Numbered from the stretch's first letter, positions 7,041 to 15,991 are shown. The stretch: DNA of 56,325 bases from an uncultured Elusimicrobiales bacterium (GCA_944326725.1 CALVFA010000019.1:1-56325); one strand, 5' to 3'. Translations and numbers: made by a program. The notes: a model not told the origin generated them from the letters alone.

Positions 7041-9707
7041 ATGAGATACTGGGTTTATATTAATGACAAAGTGGACGGGCCTTACGAAGAAGAAAAGCTC
7101 GTCACGCTGGACGGTTTTACACCGGAGACACTGATTTGCTCCGAGGACATAGAAGAAGGCGGCAGCCAAGAGTGGGTAAAAGCTTCCAATATTTTTGAAT
7201 TTGACGAAGCGGCCAAAACCATGACCCGCGCCCCGCTGACAGAAGAAGAATTAAACACCATACGCGGCAATAGTTCTGACGTAACGGCCACGTCGCCCAT
7301 TACGCAGGTGCCTGCCGCGCAGGATACCGCTTCTACGCAAATTCTCATTGAAAAAATTGATAATTTGACCCGGGAAATTGAAAGCTTAAAAACTAAGCTG
7401 GACGCCGCGCTGGCTGCTTCGGCGGCCCCCATAGCAGCAACACATTCACAGGCCGCCGCCATCTCCAACCAAACGTCGGACCCCGTCACAGAAGAAGCCT
7501 TGATTACCAATACGGAAAGTTTGGTAAACCATGCAGAAAAACTGGTGGCCCAGGCCAGTTCTTCTCAGGCCAAACCGGTGGACTTTTTAGACGAAATACA
7601 AATAGGCTCCGCCAAGACAGAAAGCCTTTCTGAAAAGGGAGGGGAAGAAGTTGTTCTGCGCTCGGCTTTAGACTCATTATACAATGCAAAAACAGAACCG
7701 GAAGAAGAAAAAGAAGCCACTTTCCAGGATTTGCTTTCTTCTGCCAAAGTAATCACAGAACCGCCGGTTTCTGCCTCCCCTGTGCAGTCGGCTCCCGCAG
7801 TAGAAGGAGCGGCCCCTGCTGCGGTTTCTCAAGAAGAGCCCCAAAAACAAGAAGAGACCTCTGAGTTCGCCCCGGCCCCGGCCCCGGCCCCGGCCCCGGC
7901 CCCGGCCCCGGCCCCAGAACCAAAAGAAGAGCCTGTTGAGCCACAGCCGGTTTTGGAACAACCGCTGCCGAAAGAAGAAGAGGCGGAACCCGTCACGGAA
8001 GAGAAACGGGAAGAAATTATCAATGAAATTACGGCCTCGGCCCAGCAAAGTGATTTAATTTTGCAGGCAATTGAAGAAGCCCAAAAAGAAGAAAAACCCG
8101 AAATCGCCTCCTTAGACAATGCGGCGCAGGAGACGGCAGAAAAAACGGCATCAGCAGTCTCTGAAGAAAAAGAGGAACCAACAGAAGAAAACCAGGTTCC
8201 CCAATTAGGCGACTTGCCTAAAGAAAAAGAATCTTTGGATTTGACTGACCAGCCTCAACTGTCTATTACTGGGGCGGAACAAACGGCTAAAACTTTGCCT
8301 CCCCAAACGCAGGCAGCTCAATTTCAACCCCAAGAAGATCTGTCCGGCGCTTTAACGCCGATGGATCCTAATGCCGTTGAAGAGTCAGATAAAAAAGAAG
8401 TAACAGAAACTATTAAAGAATTAGTGCCTGGCAAAAAGATAGAACCTCAAGAAGAAGAAGGTCTTATCTCCCAGGCAGACCTGGAAGAAGCTTTTACGGA
8501 GCGGGCTCCCTCGCCGGAATTCCCTATTCCGGAAGAAACTTCATCTGCCAATGTGCCGCCGGCTAGCGAACAGTCTGCTGCCGTCCAACAGACGGAATCT
8601 TCTTTGCCGGAAGGAAAAGGCTTTTATAATCCTAATGATATGACGGAAGTGGAATTAAAAGAGGGATCTACTTACCTGATTTCAGATTTCATTCCGCCGG
8701 CTACAGCTTCAGGAAAAGATTCCGCCGCCATACCCCAGTCGTATGGTGCTGTACCCGGTTCTTCCGAAGCAGCCCAGGCCAATGTGGAAAGCAAACCCAA
8801 AGTTGAAGTACAACCCGTAACGGAAGCCGTGGAAGAAATTATTCCCACGAAACGGGACGAAACGGATTTAAGCATGTCCAAGGTCATTTTGGAAAACACC
8901 ATTAAGACCAAACGCGGCGCAACCATGGATATCAAAACCGTTCCCATGGTTCAGGAGCCTAGTGAAGCAAACCGGTTGGATTTGTCCGATTCTGATTTGG
9001 ACATAAACACCCAACATGACCTCAAAGCCGCAGACCTTAAGACCGGAAACAACAAATTGACAAAGATGTTGCTTGGGACACTAGTTTCCGTCGTTATCTT
9101 GGCTTTAATCTACGTTATGCTGGCGTATTTGGAGATTCTGCCTGCGCAGTTTAATTTCCTTAAATCCGCCGCCGCAGAACAACAAATCCAAGTATCAGAG
9201 GATCAGTTAAATGAAATGCTGGGAACGGACATGGATCCTGCATTGGGACAACAGCCCGATACACTGGCTGTGGGTCAAAATATGAATACTCAGCCCGGTC
9301 AACCGGCAGACGGCACTGCTTTTCCTATGCAGCAAGGAGCTCTGCCTCAAGACGTTACACAGGCCACTATACAGAATGGGCAAATGATGCCTCTGCAACC
9401 AGCGGCTAATCCGTTAGATCCTATCTTGTTGGAAGTGCAGAACTTCCCTATGATTAACGGTCAAACGCTGCAGCAGGTGATTAATGCCCGCCACCCGGCG
9501 GCCCAAAACCTGATTGAATGGAATATTACCACAGCCGTAGAGCCGGATAATTATTCCATCTTAGTCAAAGTACCGCCTGAGAATCCGCAAAGTTTTAAAA
9601 TTTCGTACCGCTTCAACTATAATACGGTCACGAAAACATTGGATCCGACTATATCCGATTCCAAAAACTTGATGGATTCTTTGCAACCGCAGCAGCCGGC
9701 CCGCTAA
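7041..9707 (+). CDS. Large single-span protein with N-terminal GYF_2 domain
   Basis: An 888-residue protein. Residues 1-55 look like a GYF_2/DUF4339 domain (YWVYINDKVDGPY, then a helix and W), a module for proline-rich peptides or protein contacts. A short coiled coil follows near 100-130, then a long acidic, low-complexity region rich in E, P, A and Q with eight Ala-Pro pairs at about 277-292. One membrane span lies at about 675-698, leaving a 190-residue outer tail that ends in a small folded-looking domain. Topology therefore suggests a cytoplasmic N-terminus and an extracytoplasmic C-terminus linked by a long tether. AGGGTGA precedes the ATG. No close family recognised; an envelope-spanning or scaffold role is only a guess. 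Confidence 0.65.
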   Translation: MRYWVYINDKVDGPYEEEKLVTLDGFTPETLICSEDIEEGGSQEWVKASNIFEFDEAAKTMTRAPLTEEELNTIRGNSSDVTATSPITQVPAAQDTASTQILIEKIDNLTREIESLKTKLDAALAASAAPIAATHSQAAAISNQTSDPVTEEALITNTESLVNHAEKLVAQASSSQAKPVDFLDEIQIGSAKTESLSEKGGEEVVLRSALDSLYNAKTEPEEEKEATFQDLLSSAKVITEPPVSASPVQSAPAVEGAAPAAVSQEEPQKQEETSEFAPAPAPAPAPAPAPAPEPKEEPVEPQPVLEQPLPKEEEAEPVTEEKREEIINEITASAQQSDLILQAIEEAQKEEKPEIASLDNAAQETAEKTASAVSEEKEEPTEENQVPQLGDLPKEKESLDLTDQPQLSITGAEQTAKTLPPQTQAAQFQPQEDLSGALTPMDPNAVEESDKKEVTETIKELVPGKKIEPQEEEGLISQADLEEAFTERAPSPEFPIPEETSSANVPPASEQSAAVQQTESSLPEGKGFYNPNDMTEVELKEGSTYLISDFIPPATASGKDSAAIPQSYGAVPGSSEAAQANVESKPKVEVQPVTEAVEEIIPTKRDETDLSMSKVILENTIKTKRGATMDIKTVPMVQEPSEANRLDLSDSDLDINTQHDLKAADLKTGNNKLTKMLLGTLVSVVILALIYVMLAYLEILPAQFNFLKSAAAEQQIQVSEDQLNEMLGTDMDPALGQQPDTLAVGQNMNTQPGQPADGTAFPMQQGALPQDVTQATIQNGQMMPLQPAANPLDPILLEVQNFPMINGQTLQQVINARHPAAQNLIEWNITTAVEPDNYSILVKVPPENPQSFKISYRFNYNTVTKTLDPTISDSKNLMDSLQPQQPAR
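7869..7914 (+). repeat. Hexanucleotide repeat (CCGGCC) inside the GYF_2 gene
   Basis: About seven uninterrupted GCCCCG-type hexamers encode the Ala-Pro tract. Being a multiple of three, slippage would change tract length without a frameshift. Confidence 0.85.
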
Positions 9708-9721
9708 GAAATAAGTTTTTC

Positions 9722-9751
9722 AAACCCCTGTCAGACGACAGGGGTTTTTTT
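9722..9751 (+). terminator. Terminator after the GYF_2 gene
   Basis: AAACCCCTGTC and GACAGGGGTTT form an 11-base stem with AGAC loop followed by a T-run. Confidence 0.85.
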
Positions 9752-9752
9752 A

Positions 9753-9758
9753 TACACT
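9753..9758 (+). promoter_or_regulatory. -10 box giving a leaderless hydE transcript
   Basis: TACACT (alternatively TATACA two bases earlier) ends six bases before the hydE ATG and there is no room for, or sign of, a ribosome binding site. Confidence 0.5.
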
Positions 9759-9764
9759 GTATAT

Positions 9765-10808
9765 ATGGACAGTATTTCCCTGATTAACCGCGCCGAACAG
9801 CAACATCATCTGCAAGAGGAAGAAATCCAATATTTACTGGAAGACAATTCCTCCTCAAAACTTCTTTTTGCCGCCGCAGACCGCGTCCGTAAAAAATATG
9901 TAGGCGACGCCATCCATTTACGCGCTTTAATAGAATTTACCAATATCTGCGCCAATAGTTGTTTCTATTGCGGTTTACGCTGTCAAAACTGCGCCATAAC
10001 GCGTTACCGCTTAACGGAAGAGCAAATATACTCCCTAGCCCAAAAAGCCGCCTCCTGGGGCTATAAGACGGTTGTGTTGCAAGGGGGGGAAGATGCTTTT
10101 TTCACAGTGGAACGCCTGGTACCTCTTTTGCGCCGCATTAAGGAATTGGACCTGGCTATTACATTAAGCATTGGGGAAAGACCGCGCGCGGATTACCAAG
10201 CATTTAAAGAAGCCGGAGCGGACCGCTATTTGCTGCGCATAGAAACGACAGATAAAGCTTTATATCAGAAATATCACCCGGGTATGTCTTTTGAAAACCG
10301 TCTGCGCTGCCTGCAGGATTTAAAAGAGCTGGGATATGAAACCGGCACCGGGGTATTGGTCGGACTGCCTGGGCAAACCTTCCGCTCTTTGGCCCAAGAT
10401 ATTTTATTTTTCAAGCGTTTTAGACCGGACATGATAGGCCTTGGTCCCTTCATCCCTAATCCGCACACCCCGCTTAAAGACGCCCCGGCGCCCCAGTTGC
10501 TCCCTGCCCTGAAAGTGATGGCCATTACACGGCTTTTGCTGCCGGATATCAATATCCCGGCCACTACCGCCATGGAAGCCCTTACGCCCCAAGGCCGCCT
10601 AAAGGCCCTGCAAAGCGGGGCAAATGTAATCATGCCAAATATCACGGAAGGACAAGCGCGCGAAAACTACGCTCTTTACCCCGGCAAATCTGCCGCGGCA
10701 CCGGCCCCGCAAAACCTGTGCCAGGAGTTGGAACAAAAACTGCATACCATCGGCCGTCACATTGGCACGGGATACGGCGGGCACAAACATTCAGAGTTTT
10801 CTTTTTAG
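9765..10808 (+). CDS. hydE: [FeFe]-hydrogenase maturation radical SAM protein HydE
   Basis: A 347-residue radical SAM enzyme. The 4Fe-4S cluster motif is C62-x3-C66-x2-C69, embedded in a FTNICANSCFYCGLR context typical of HydE/BioB-like proteins, with VLQGGEDAFF and ETGTGVLVGLPGQT further on. HydE acts with HydF and HydG to build the organometallic cluster of [FeFe]-hydrogenase, so the cell probably makes hydrogen; the partners are not in this window. Two extra cysteines (73, 76) follow the main motif. The start codon lies six bases after a -10 box, so the message is likely leaderless. BioB or PylB-like functions are less likely from length and motifs. Confidence 0.85.
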   Translation: MDSISLINRAEQQHHLQEEEIQYLLEDNSSSKLLFAAADRVRKKYVGDAIHLRALIEFTNICANSCFYCGLRCQNCAITRYRLTEEQIYSLAQKAASWGYKTVVLQGGEDAFFTVERLVPLLRRIKELDLAITLSIGERPRADYQAFKEAGADRYLLRIETTDKALYQKYHPGMSFENRLRCLQDLKELGYETGTGVLVGLPGQTFRSLAQDILFFKRFRPDMIGLGPFIPNPHTPLKDAPAPQLLPALKVMAITRLLLPDINIPATTAMEALTPQGRLKALQSGANVIMPNITEGQARENYALYPGKSAAAPAPQNLCQELEQKLHTIGRHIGTGYGGHKHSEFSF

Positions 10809-10954
10809 ACTTTCTTTAATAAACCCGGCTTGTGCCAAACTATCTTTTATTTCCGTTTTACTTCATTTTGACCGCTACGAATTTCATGTAAGCCCACCCA
10901 TTTCTTAGAACAATGGCATGCTCTTTTACTAAGAGAAAATCTAAGATTTATTAT

Positions 10955-10988
10955 AAAAAACCCGTCCTTATGAAGGACGGGTTTTTTA
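10955..10988. terminator. Shared terminator between hydE and pepT
   Basis: AACCCGTCCTT and AAGGACGGGTT flank an ATG loop, with A-run before and T-run after, so it can stop transcription from both sides of this convergent pair. hydE ends about 150 bases before it. Confidence 0.8.
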
Positions 10989-10993
10989 TTCAT

Positions 10994-12232
10994 TTATTTT
11001 TTAGCAGTATTTTCTACAATGCGCACCAACAAATTAAATATTTTTTCGCTCCATTGCAAACTCAGCCACTCATATGGGCCGTGCGGGTTCTCGTATGAAG
11101 CAAAGATATTGGGTGTAGGTAACCCGCGCAAAGAGAGCTGCGCCCCGTCCGTGCCGCCGCGGGCTTGGGTTAACCGATAATCAATATTTTCATCTTTTAA
11201 CGATTTTTCCAACACCTCCATAGCCAGCGGTTTTTCTTTGAGCACTTGGCGCATATTGCGGTACTGTTTGATAATCTCCAGGTTGATTTTGGCATTGGGA
11301 TATTTGGCTTTTTTCTCTTCTACAATCTGAATCAAATCTTTTTTAAACTGCTCAAACTGCTCCAGCTCATGGTGGCGCACAATGCCCCGCAAGGTGGCTT
11401 CATCCAGGTGGCCTTCCACCTCGTTAAAAAGAATAAAACCTTCTTCTGCTTCGGTTGTTTCCGGCAGTTTGTTTTCCGGCCAAGAAGACACTATGTCTGC
11501 GGCAATACGCACCGGATTGGCCATAAAATTTTTTGCCACGCCCGGATGACAGTTTTTGCCGATAATGGAAATGACAAATTTATCCGCGTTAAAGTTACCG
11601 CAGTCAATATTGCCCAATTCACTTCCATCTACGGTATAGGCAAAATCAGCGCCAAAACGCTCAATGTTAAAATACCCAATACCGGTGCCGGTTTCTTCAT
11701 CAATAGTAAAAGAAATTTTAACCGGCCCGTGTTTTATCTGCGGGTGAGCCAGCAAATACTCCGCCAAAGTCATGACCAGCGCAATGCCGATTTTATCGTC
11801 CCCGCCCAGAAGTGTATTTCCGTCTGCCGTCACAATATCATGCCCAATGCATTTAAGCAAACGGGGGGCGCTCTGAGGGGTTAAATACATCTTTTTTTCT
11901 TCATTAATCACCAAATTTCCACCTTGGTAATTGTGATGAATTACGGGACGCACATTTTTGCCGCAAAAATCTTCCACCGTATCCATATGGGCCAAAAATC
12001 CAACAGCCGGCACCTTGTCAGACACATTGGAGGGGATTTCTCCAAACACAAAACCATTTTTATCTATTTCTACACGGGAAACACCCAGCTCTTTCATTTC
12101 TTGGGCCAACATTTTGCCAAAAGCCAGCTGCGTAGTTGAAGTAGGTATAGTGCTGCTGGTGCTGTCACTGGTAGTTTCTATAGATGCATAACGAACAAAA
12201 CGGTCATAAATTTTCTTTTGCAAATCATTCAT
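10994..12232 (-). CDS. pepT: Peptidase T (tripeptidase)
   Basis: A 412-residue M20-family zinc aminopeptidase that removes N-terminal residues from tripeptides in the cytoplasm. Metal and catalytic motifs are all present: AHMDT (His82, Asp84), LGGDDKIG, the DEETG pair carrying the general base, VDGSELG, and a C-terminal SYENPHGPYEW segment with the last zinc histidine. Length equals the family norm. Reading upstream on the minus strand there is a TATAAT box and a GGAGA ribosome binding site before the ATG, so it has its own promoter. It ends at a shared terminator with hydE. It fits a peptide-fermenting life style together with the POT-like transporter at 23.6-25 kb. Confidence 0.93.
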   Translation of the reverse strand: MNDLQKKIYDRFVRYASIETTSDSTSSTIPTSTTQLAFGKMLAQEMKELGVSRVEIDKNGFVFGEIPSNVSDKVPAVGFLAHMDTVEDFCGKNVRPVIHHNYQGGNLVINEEKKMYLTPQSAPRLLKCIGHDIVTADGNTLLGGDDKIGIALVMTLAEYLLAHPQIKHGPVKISFTIDEETGTGIGYFNIERFGADFAYTVDGSELGNIDCGNFNADKFVISIIGKNCHPGVAKNFMANPVRIAADIVSSWPENKLPETTEAEEGFILFNEVEGHLDEATLRGIVRHHELEQFEQFKKDLIQIVEEKKAKYPNAKINLEIIKQYRNMRQVLKEKPLAMEVLEKSLKDENIDYRLTQARGGTDGAQLSLRGLPTPNIFASYENPHGPYEWLSLQWSEKIFNLLVRIVENTAKK

Positions 12233-12348
12233 AGATTTTCTCCATACTTGTTTTAATTATTATACAACATAGCTGTTGACAGCGCTGGATAAACATTACA
12301 CTGGAAAATGTTATAAAATAACTTATGTCGTTATTTTAGGAGGCTTTC

Positions 12349-12810
12349 GTGAAAAAGATTTTTCTTCTCTTTCTGACCCCTTTTCTTTTCAGCGCTTGCG
12401 CCAGCGTGCAGGAAGCGGAAAACTTTGCCAACTGCACCTACGCCCTGCGCGGGGTGGAAATATCGGACTACAATGTTAATTCTTTATCTTTTAACGTCTA
12501 TTTGGGTATTACTAACTTAAACCGCCGTGACGCCGCCGCCATCAAGAAATTTGAGGGGGAAATGTTTATGGAAGACGTCAAAGTGGCAGACGTAAGTTTT
12601 GAAAACGTGCGTATAGAACCCGGCGCCACGAAAAACCAAAAAGTCTATTTAACCGTACCTATGGACGTATTTAGCAGCAAGCTGCTGGGACTGGTCAGCA
12701 TGGGCAGCGCCACGGTCAATTACCATTTAACCGGCACGGCTTATTTTGAAACCCCGCTGGGAGACGTTCCCATACCGGTAGACATCGGCCGTTACGGAAG
12801 CACCAACTAA
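12349..12810 (+). CDS. Lipoprotein with LEA14/WHy-like domain
   Basis: A 153-residue lipoprotein. The N-terminus has a signal with lipobox FSAC and lipid-bearing Cys17. The rest is a single beta-rich domain with the pattern of LEA14/WHy proteins (LSFNVYLGITNLNRRDA, then a VRIEPGATKNQKVYLTVP segment). Members are found in envelopes and linked to stress tolerance; the role here is unknown. The start is GTG at 12349, chosen because a perfect AGGAGG sits five bases before it. It stands alone and ends in a strong terminator. Confidence 0.75.
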   Translation: MKKIFLLFLTPFLFSACASVQEAENFANCTYALRGVEISDYNVNSLSFNVYLGITNLNRRDAAAIKKFEGEMFMEDVKVADVSFENVRIEPGATKNQKVYLTVPMDVFSSKLLGLVSMGSATVNYHLTGTAYFETPLGDVPIPVDIGRYGSTN

Positions 12811-12817
12811 ACTTTAA

Positions 12818-12843
12818 AACCCTTCCTCGTTGGAAGGGTTTTT
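12818..12843 (+). terminator. Lipoprotein gene terminator
   Basis: AACCCTTCC and GGAAGGGTT with TCGTT loop, followed by TTT, eight bases after the stop codon. Confidence 0.8.
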
Positions 12844-13062
12844 GTTTCCCGTCCTCTTCCTTCGGCACACCGCCCCCTCAGCTTAGCACGCTACCCAACT
12901 TTCGGCCTTGAGCTGGGAGTTTTATTTCCAGATTTCCGCGCCGCCCCATGCTGCCTGCCAGCTGTCTGCGTATAAAGCTCTGTTTTCTTATGGGCTTGCT
13001 CTCTCCATTTCTAGGGCTGCAGCCCGGAACATGGTGTTGTTATAAAGAAGCATAGTATTACG
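12844..13062. other. Spacer between two convergent genes
   Basis: About 220 bases with no open frame or recognisable RNA; the two flanking terminators account for the rest of the gap. Confidence 0.5.
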
Positions 13063-13096
13063 AAAAGGAGCGCAAAGATGTTTTGCGCTCCTTTTT
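13063..13096 (-). terminator. feoB terminator
   Basis: AAAAGGAGCGCAAA pairs with TTTGCGCTCCTTTT across GATG; T-run and A-run on both sides allow action on either strand. It lies just after the feoB stop. Confidence 0.8.
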
Positions 13097-13113
13097 CTTT
13101 TTTGCAAAACAGA

Positions 13114-15090
13114 CTAAATAAGCAGCCTTAGTACCGTCGCACTAAGCAGTGCCAGGCCAAAGGTTAAAACAATGATTTTCAAGGTGTCTTTAAGGCCGTT
13201 TTCACGCAGCATGACAAAGAACGTCGCCACGCAGGGCAAATACATAGCCATAAACACACAGGCCACCGCCAGCTGGTCCGGCGGCAGGCTAAACGGCTCC
13301 AGCAAAGCAATAGAAACGTCTTTGCGCAAAAAGCCCAAAAACAGCACCGGGGTAGCCTCTACCGGCAAATTCAGCAAGTACTGCACCGGATAGCGGAAAA
13401 TCTTTGCCAGCCAATCGGTCAACCCTGAAAACTGCATTAAATCCACAAACAGCACACCCGCCAAAATAAGCGGCAGCGCATCGCCGAAATACTCTTTCAT
13501 GCGCAGCCATATTTTGCGCGCCAGCGGACGCAGCTGAGGCACACTCCAGGAAGGGATTTCCATAAACATTTCCGGGGTGTCTCCCTTGAGCAGTTTATTT
13601 AAAATGGTCCCGGCTAAAATACCGTTTATAAACAAAACACCAAACACGATAAGCAAGTATTTTATCCCATACGGGGAAAGCATAGACAAAATCATAGCCG
13701 TCTGGGAAATACACGGCGCCAGCACCAAAATAAGCGCCAGTGCAATTATCCGTTCCCGGCGCGTTTCCAGCACGCGCACCCCCATCACCGCGGGCACCTT
13801 ACAGCCAAAGCCCAGCATAATGGGGATTGCTCCGTATCCGTGCAAACCAATACGGTGCAGCAGGCGGTCCAACAATACTGCCAAACGCGGCAAATAGCCC
13901 AAATCGCCCAGAAAACCCAGCAGAGAATAAAATACCAACACAAAAGGCATCACATCTACCAGGGCAATCTTCAAGCCGTCAGATAACACGCCGAAATAAT
14001 GTTCTCCTCCGTCACCCAGCAGGAATAAATACCACGGCGTCCCTTCCAAAAAGGCGAATATCTTCTGCAGGAAAGGGAAATAATAATTGTCATACAACGG
14101 CTCCAGCAAGCCGATAATCAGCTCTCCTATGTTCACAATTACAAACAAAGAAGCCAGCAGCACCACCAAGGCAATGGCTAGCCCGCTGATAGGGTGCGTG
14201 GCCCAAGCTTGCAATTTCTCAGTAAAGCTGGCGTGTTTATGATGAATTTTCTGCACGTGGCGCACAATGTCGCCAATTAAGCGCCATTTATCTTCCGGGG
14301 TGGGGGGAATAGTCAACACGCGCTCCTGTTTGCCGTCATTTTTTGCCAAACGGCCCACGGACACTTCCAAACGCTTCAGCCCTTCCCCCGTGGTGGCCAC
14401 TACTGCAATTACGGGGATGCCTAAGCGTTTAGACAGGGCACGCACGTCAATGGAAATGCCTTTGCGCTGGGCCTCGTCAAATTTATTGAGCAGTAAAATC
14501 ACGGGTTTGCCCAGGCTCATCAGCTCCAGCGTAAAATACAGATTGCGCTCCAAATGCGATGCGTCCGCCACGCAGACAATAAAGTCGTAATTTAATTCTT
14601 TAAACAAATCGCGCTTTTTGCCTTCTATCAGCCATTTCTCTTCCAAGCGGTACAAACCGGGAATGTCTATAATGTTATAGGTTTCCCCGTCAAAAACAGT
14701 AGTCCCATAATTCAGCCCCACTGTCGTGCCCGGAAAGTTAGATGACAATATGCCAATCCCCGTCAAGCGCGAAAAAAGCAGGCTTTTCCCTACATTGGGG
14801 TTCCCCGCCAATAAAAATGTATGCGTGCGGAAAGCGTCCTGTGGGCAGGCCGCCCCAGCGCAGGGAGCCACAATAATTTTCTTAGCCGTACGGGGGCCGA
14901 TGGCCACCTCACTGCCGCATACAGAAATAACAAGGGGGGTTTTGCCGGCTTTGCGCACTACCGTTTGGCCTTTAGCCAAGCCCATGGCAGCCAGCTTGCC
15001 GGCTTGGGAACCTTCTGCCTGGACATCTTTTATCTCAGCGCAGGCGCCGGGTTTTAAATCAAGAAGCGTAAAAAGTGGTTGTGTTTCCAT
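13114..15090 (-). CDS. feoB: FeoA-FeoB fusion, ferrous iron transporter
   Basis: A 658-residue inner-membrane Fe(II) importer. Residues 1-78 form a FeoA-like SH3 domain (LAAMGLAKGQTV, then VAIGPRTAKKIIV); a short linker with Cys77 and Cys82 follows. The GTPase domain has G1 GNPNVGKS at 96-103, switch NFPGTTVG at 118-125, G3 DIPG at 142-145 and an NKFD G4 motif near 203. The rest carries the two gate repeats and about eight spans ending in a short tail. FeoA and FeoB are often separate genes; here they are joined, giving one-polypeptide regulation. The total is somewhat short for a fusion, so the C-terminal cytoplasmic end is minimal. A TACAAT box lies upstream on the minus strand. Confidence 0.92.
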   Translation of the reverse strand: METQPLFTLLDLKPGACAEIKDVQAEGSQAGKLAAMGLAKGQTVVRKAGKTPLVISVCGSEVAIGPRTAKKIIVAPCAGAACPQDAFRTHTFLLAGNPNVGKSLLFSRLTGIGILSSNFPGTTVGLNYGTTVFDGETYNIIDIPGLYRLEEKWLIEGKKRDLFKELNYDFIVCVADASHLERNLYFTLELMSLGKPVILLLNKFDEAQRKGISIDVRALSKRLGIPVIAVVATTGEGLKRLEVSVGRLAKNDGKQERVLTIPPTPEDKWRLIGDIVRHVQKIHHKHASFTEKLQAWATHPISGLAIALVVLLASLFVIVNIGELIIGLLEPLYDNYYFPFLQKIFAFLEGTPWYLFLLGDGGEHYFGVLSDGLKIALVDVMPFVLVFYSLLGFLGDLGYLPRLAVLLDRLLHRIGLHGYGAIPIMLGFGCKVPAVMGVRVLETRRERIIALALILVLAPCISQTAMILSMLSPYGIKYLLIVFGVLFINGILAGTILNKLLKGDTPEMFMEIPSWSVPQLRPLARKIWLRMKEYFGDALPLILAGVLFVDLMQFSGLTDWLAKIFRYPVQYLLNLPVEATPVLFLGFLRKDVSIALLEPFSLPPDQLAVACVFMAMYLPCVATFFVMLRENGLKDTLKIIVLTFGLALLSATVLRLLI

Positions 15091-15221
15091 AAAAGTTAGT
15101 TATTCCTTACTTTTATATTGTAGCACACCCAGGGCAGATAACGCAACAGAAAATTTGAACATTCTTCCGTCGGCAAAAAATACGGCCTTTTCCTTGCCTG
15201 CCTCTCCTGAGAGATTTTTGG

Positions 15222-15227
15222 TATAAT
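15222..15227 (+). promoter_or_regulatory. -10 box of ferredoxin gene
   Basis: Perfect TATAAT 39 bases before the ferredoxin ATG; CAGGAGAG supplies the ribosome binding site at about 15251-15258. Confidence 0.55.
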
Positions 15228-15266
15228 AAAGTATCGTAAAATTAACCATTCAGGAGAGACAAATTT

Positions 15267-15437
15267 ATGGCTTACAAAGTGAACCCCGATGTCTGCATTA
15301 ACTGCGGCGCCTGCGAATCTTCTTGCCCGGTTGGTGCTATTTCCGAACAGAACGGCAAACGCGCCATTGACGCCGCCAAATGCATTGAGTGCGGTGCTTG
15401 CGCCGGCACCTGCCCGGTCAGCGCTATTGCCCTGTAA
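15267..15437 (+). CDS. 2[4Fe-4S] ferredoxin
   Basis: A 56-residue clostridial-type ferredoxin. The two cluster motifs are C10-x2-C13-x2-C16-x3-C20-P and C39-x2-C42-x2-C45-x3-C49-P, in symmetric halves. It is a low-potential electron carrier, probably feeding hydrogenase or pyruvate:ferredoxin oxidoreductase; HydE at 9.8 kb supports the former. CAGGAGAG sits eight bases before the ATG and a TATAAT box precedes it. Length is exactly the family norm. It is a single-gene unit with its own terminator. Confidence 0.93.
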   Translation: MAYKVNPDVCINCGACESSCPVGAISEQNGKRAIDAAKCIECGACAGTCPVSAIAL

Positions 15438-15456
15438 GGCTTAACTGACTTTAACT

Positions 15457-15485
15457 AAACCCCTTGCCCTGGCAGGGGGTTTTTT
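15457..15485 (+). terminator. Ferredoxin terminator
   Basis: ACCCCTTGCC and GGCAGGGGGT hairpin followed by six T, 20 bases after the stop. Confidence 0.8.
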
Positions 15486-15513
15486 ATCAGGTAAAACGCA
15501 AGCTGACGCTTCC

Positions 15514-15640
15514 ACCTGCGAATCTTCTTGCCCAGCCGGCACTATTTCCGAACAGAATGGCAAACGCGCCATTGACGCCGCCAAATGCATTGAGTGCGGT
15601 GCTTGCGCCGGCACCTGCCCGGCTAATACTTTCCCTCAGC
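15514..15640 (+). pseudogene. Truncated duplicate of the ferredoxin gene
   Basis: About 110 bases copy the ferredoxin coding sequence from codon 15 to about codon 51 with only a handful of differences; the homology fades after the second CxxCxxCxxxCP. The first 14 codons, including two ligands of the first cluster, and the start codon are missing, and no ATG is in frame upstream. The frame itself stays open to a TAG at about 15720. It lies directly behind the ferredoxin terminator. The close match suggests a recent duplication; expression seems unlikely. Confidence 0.85.
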
Positions 15641-15749
15641 TAAAGTTTTATATTTTTTATAGAGAAATAAGCCGGTTAAAACCATTTTTTATTTTCCCAA
15701 CAGTTGGCCCCGCCAAATAGCACAGCATTTTCTATTAAATAAAACAAAA

Positions 15750-15780
15750 AAAGAGCAGGGGGATGTGCCCTGCTCTTTTT
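15750..15780. terminator. Hairpin terminator behind the ferredoxin remnant
   Basis: AAAGAGCAGGG and CCCTGCTCTTT form a perfect 11-base stem with A-run before and T-run after, able to act on both strands. Confidence 0.6.
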
Positions 15781-15875
15781 CAGAACCATTCGGGGGGTAA
15801 ATCGAAAGGTTCTGGGGGGAGAAAATCTATACTTTTATGATACAACGGCAGAAGAAAAAATGCAAATGTTTTTTC

Positions 15876-15910
15876 ATATATATTTAAATTCTTTTTATTT
15901 AAATATATAT
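15876..15910. repeat. Perfect AT-rich inverted repeat
   Basis: ATATATATTTAAAT and ATTTAAATATATAT form a perfect 14-base stem around a 7-base loop, about 100 bases before the ankyrin gene. Could be an operator or only an AT-rich cruciform. Confidence 0.6.
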
Positions 15911-15985
15911 AGCTATTTTAAATTAACATTATTTTAAAACGGAGAAAAAAGAGAAAAATTTTTATCCAAACTCTCTTCCTATTGC

Positions 15986-15991
15986 TATAAT
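15986..15991 (+). promoter_or_regulatory. -10 box of the ankyrin protein gene
   Basis: Perfect TATAAT 19 bases before the ATG; GGAGG follows at about 16001-16005. Confidence 0.5.

Noticed and set aside
7677-8048. Minus-strand frame rich in Gly-Arg repeats
   Set aside because: It is the reverse reading of the Ala-Pro hexamer repeat in the GYF_2 gene, with no start signal.
15514-15720. Second working ferredoxin
   Set aside because: It has no start codon and lacks two ligands of the first cluster; after the second motif the frame runs into unrelated AT-rich sequence.
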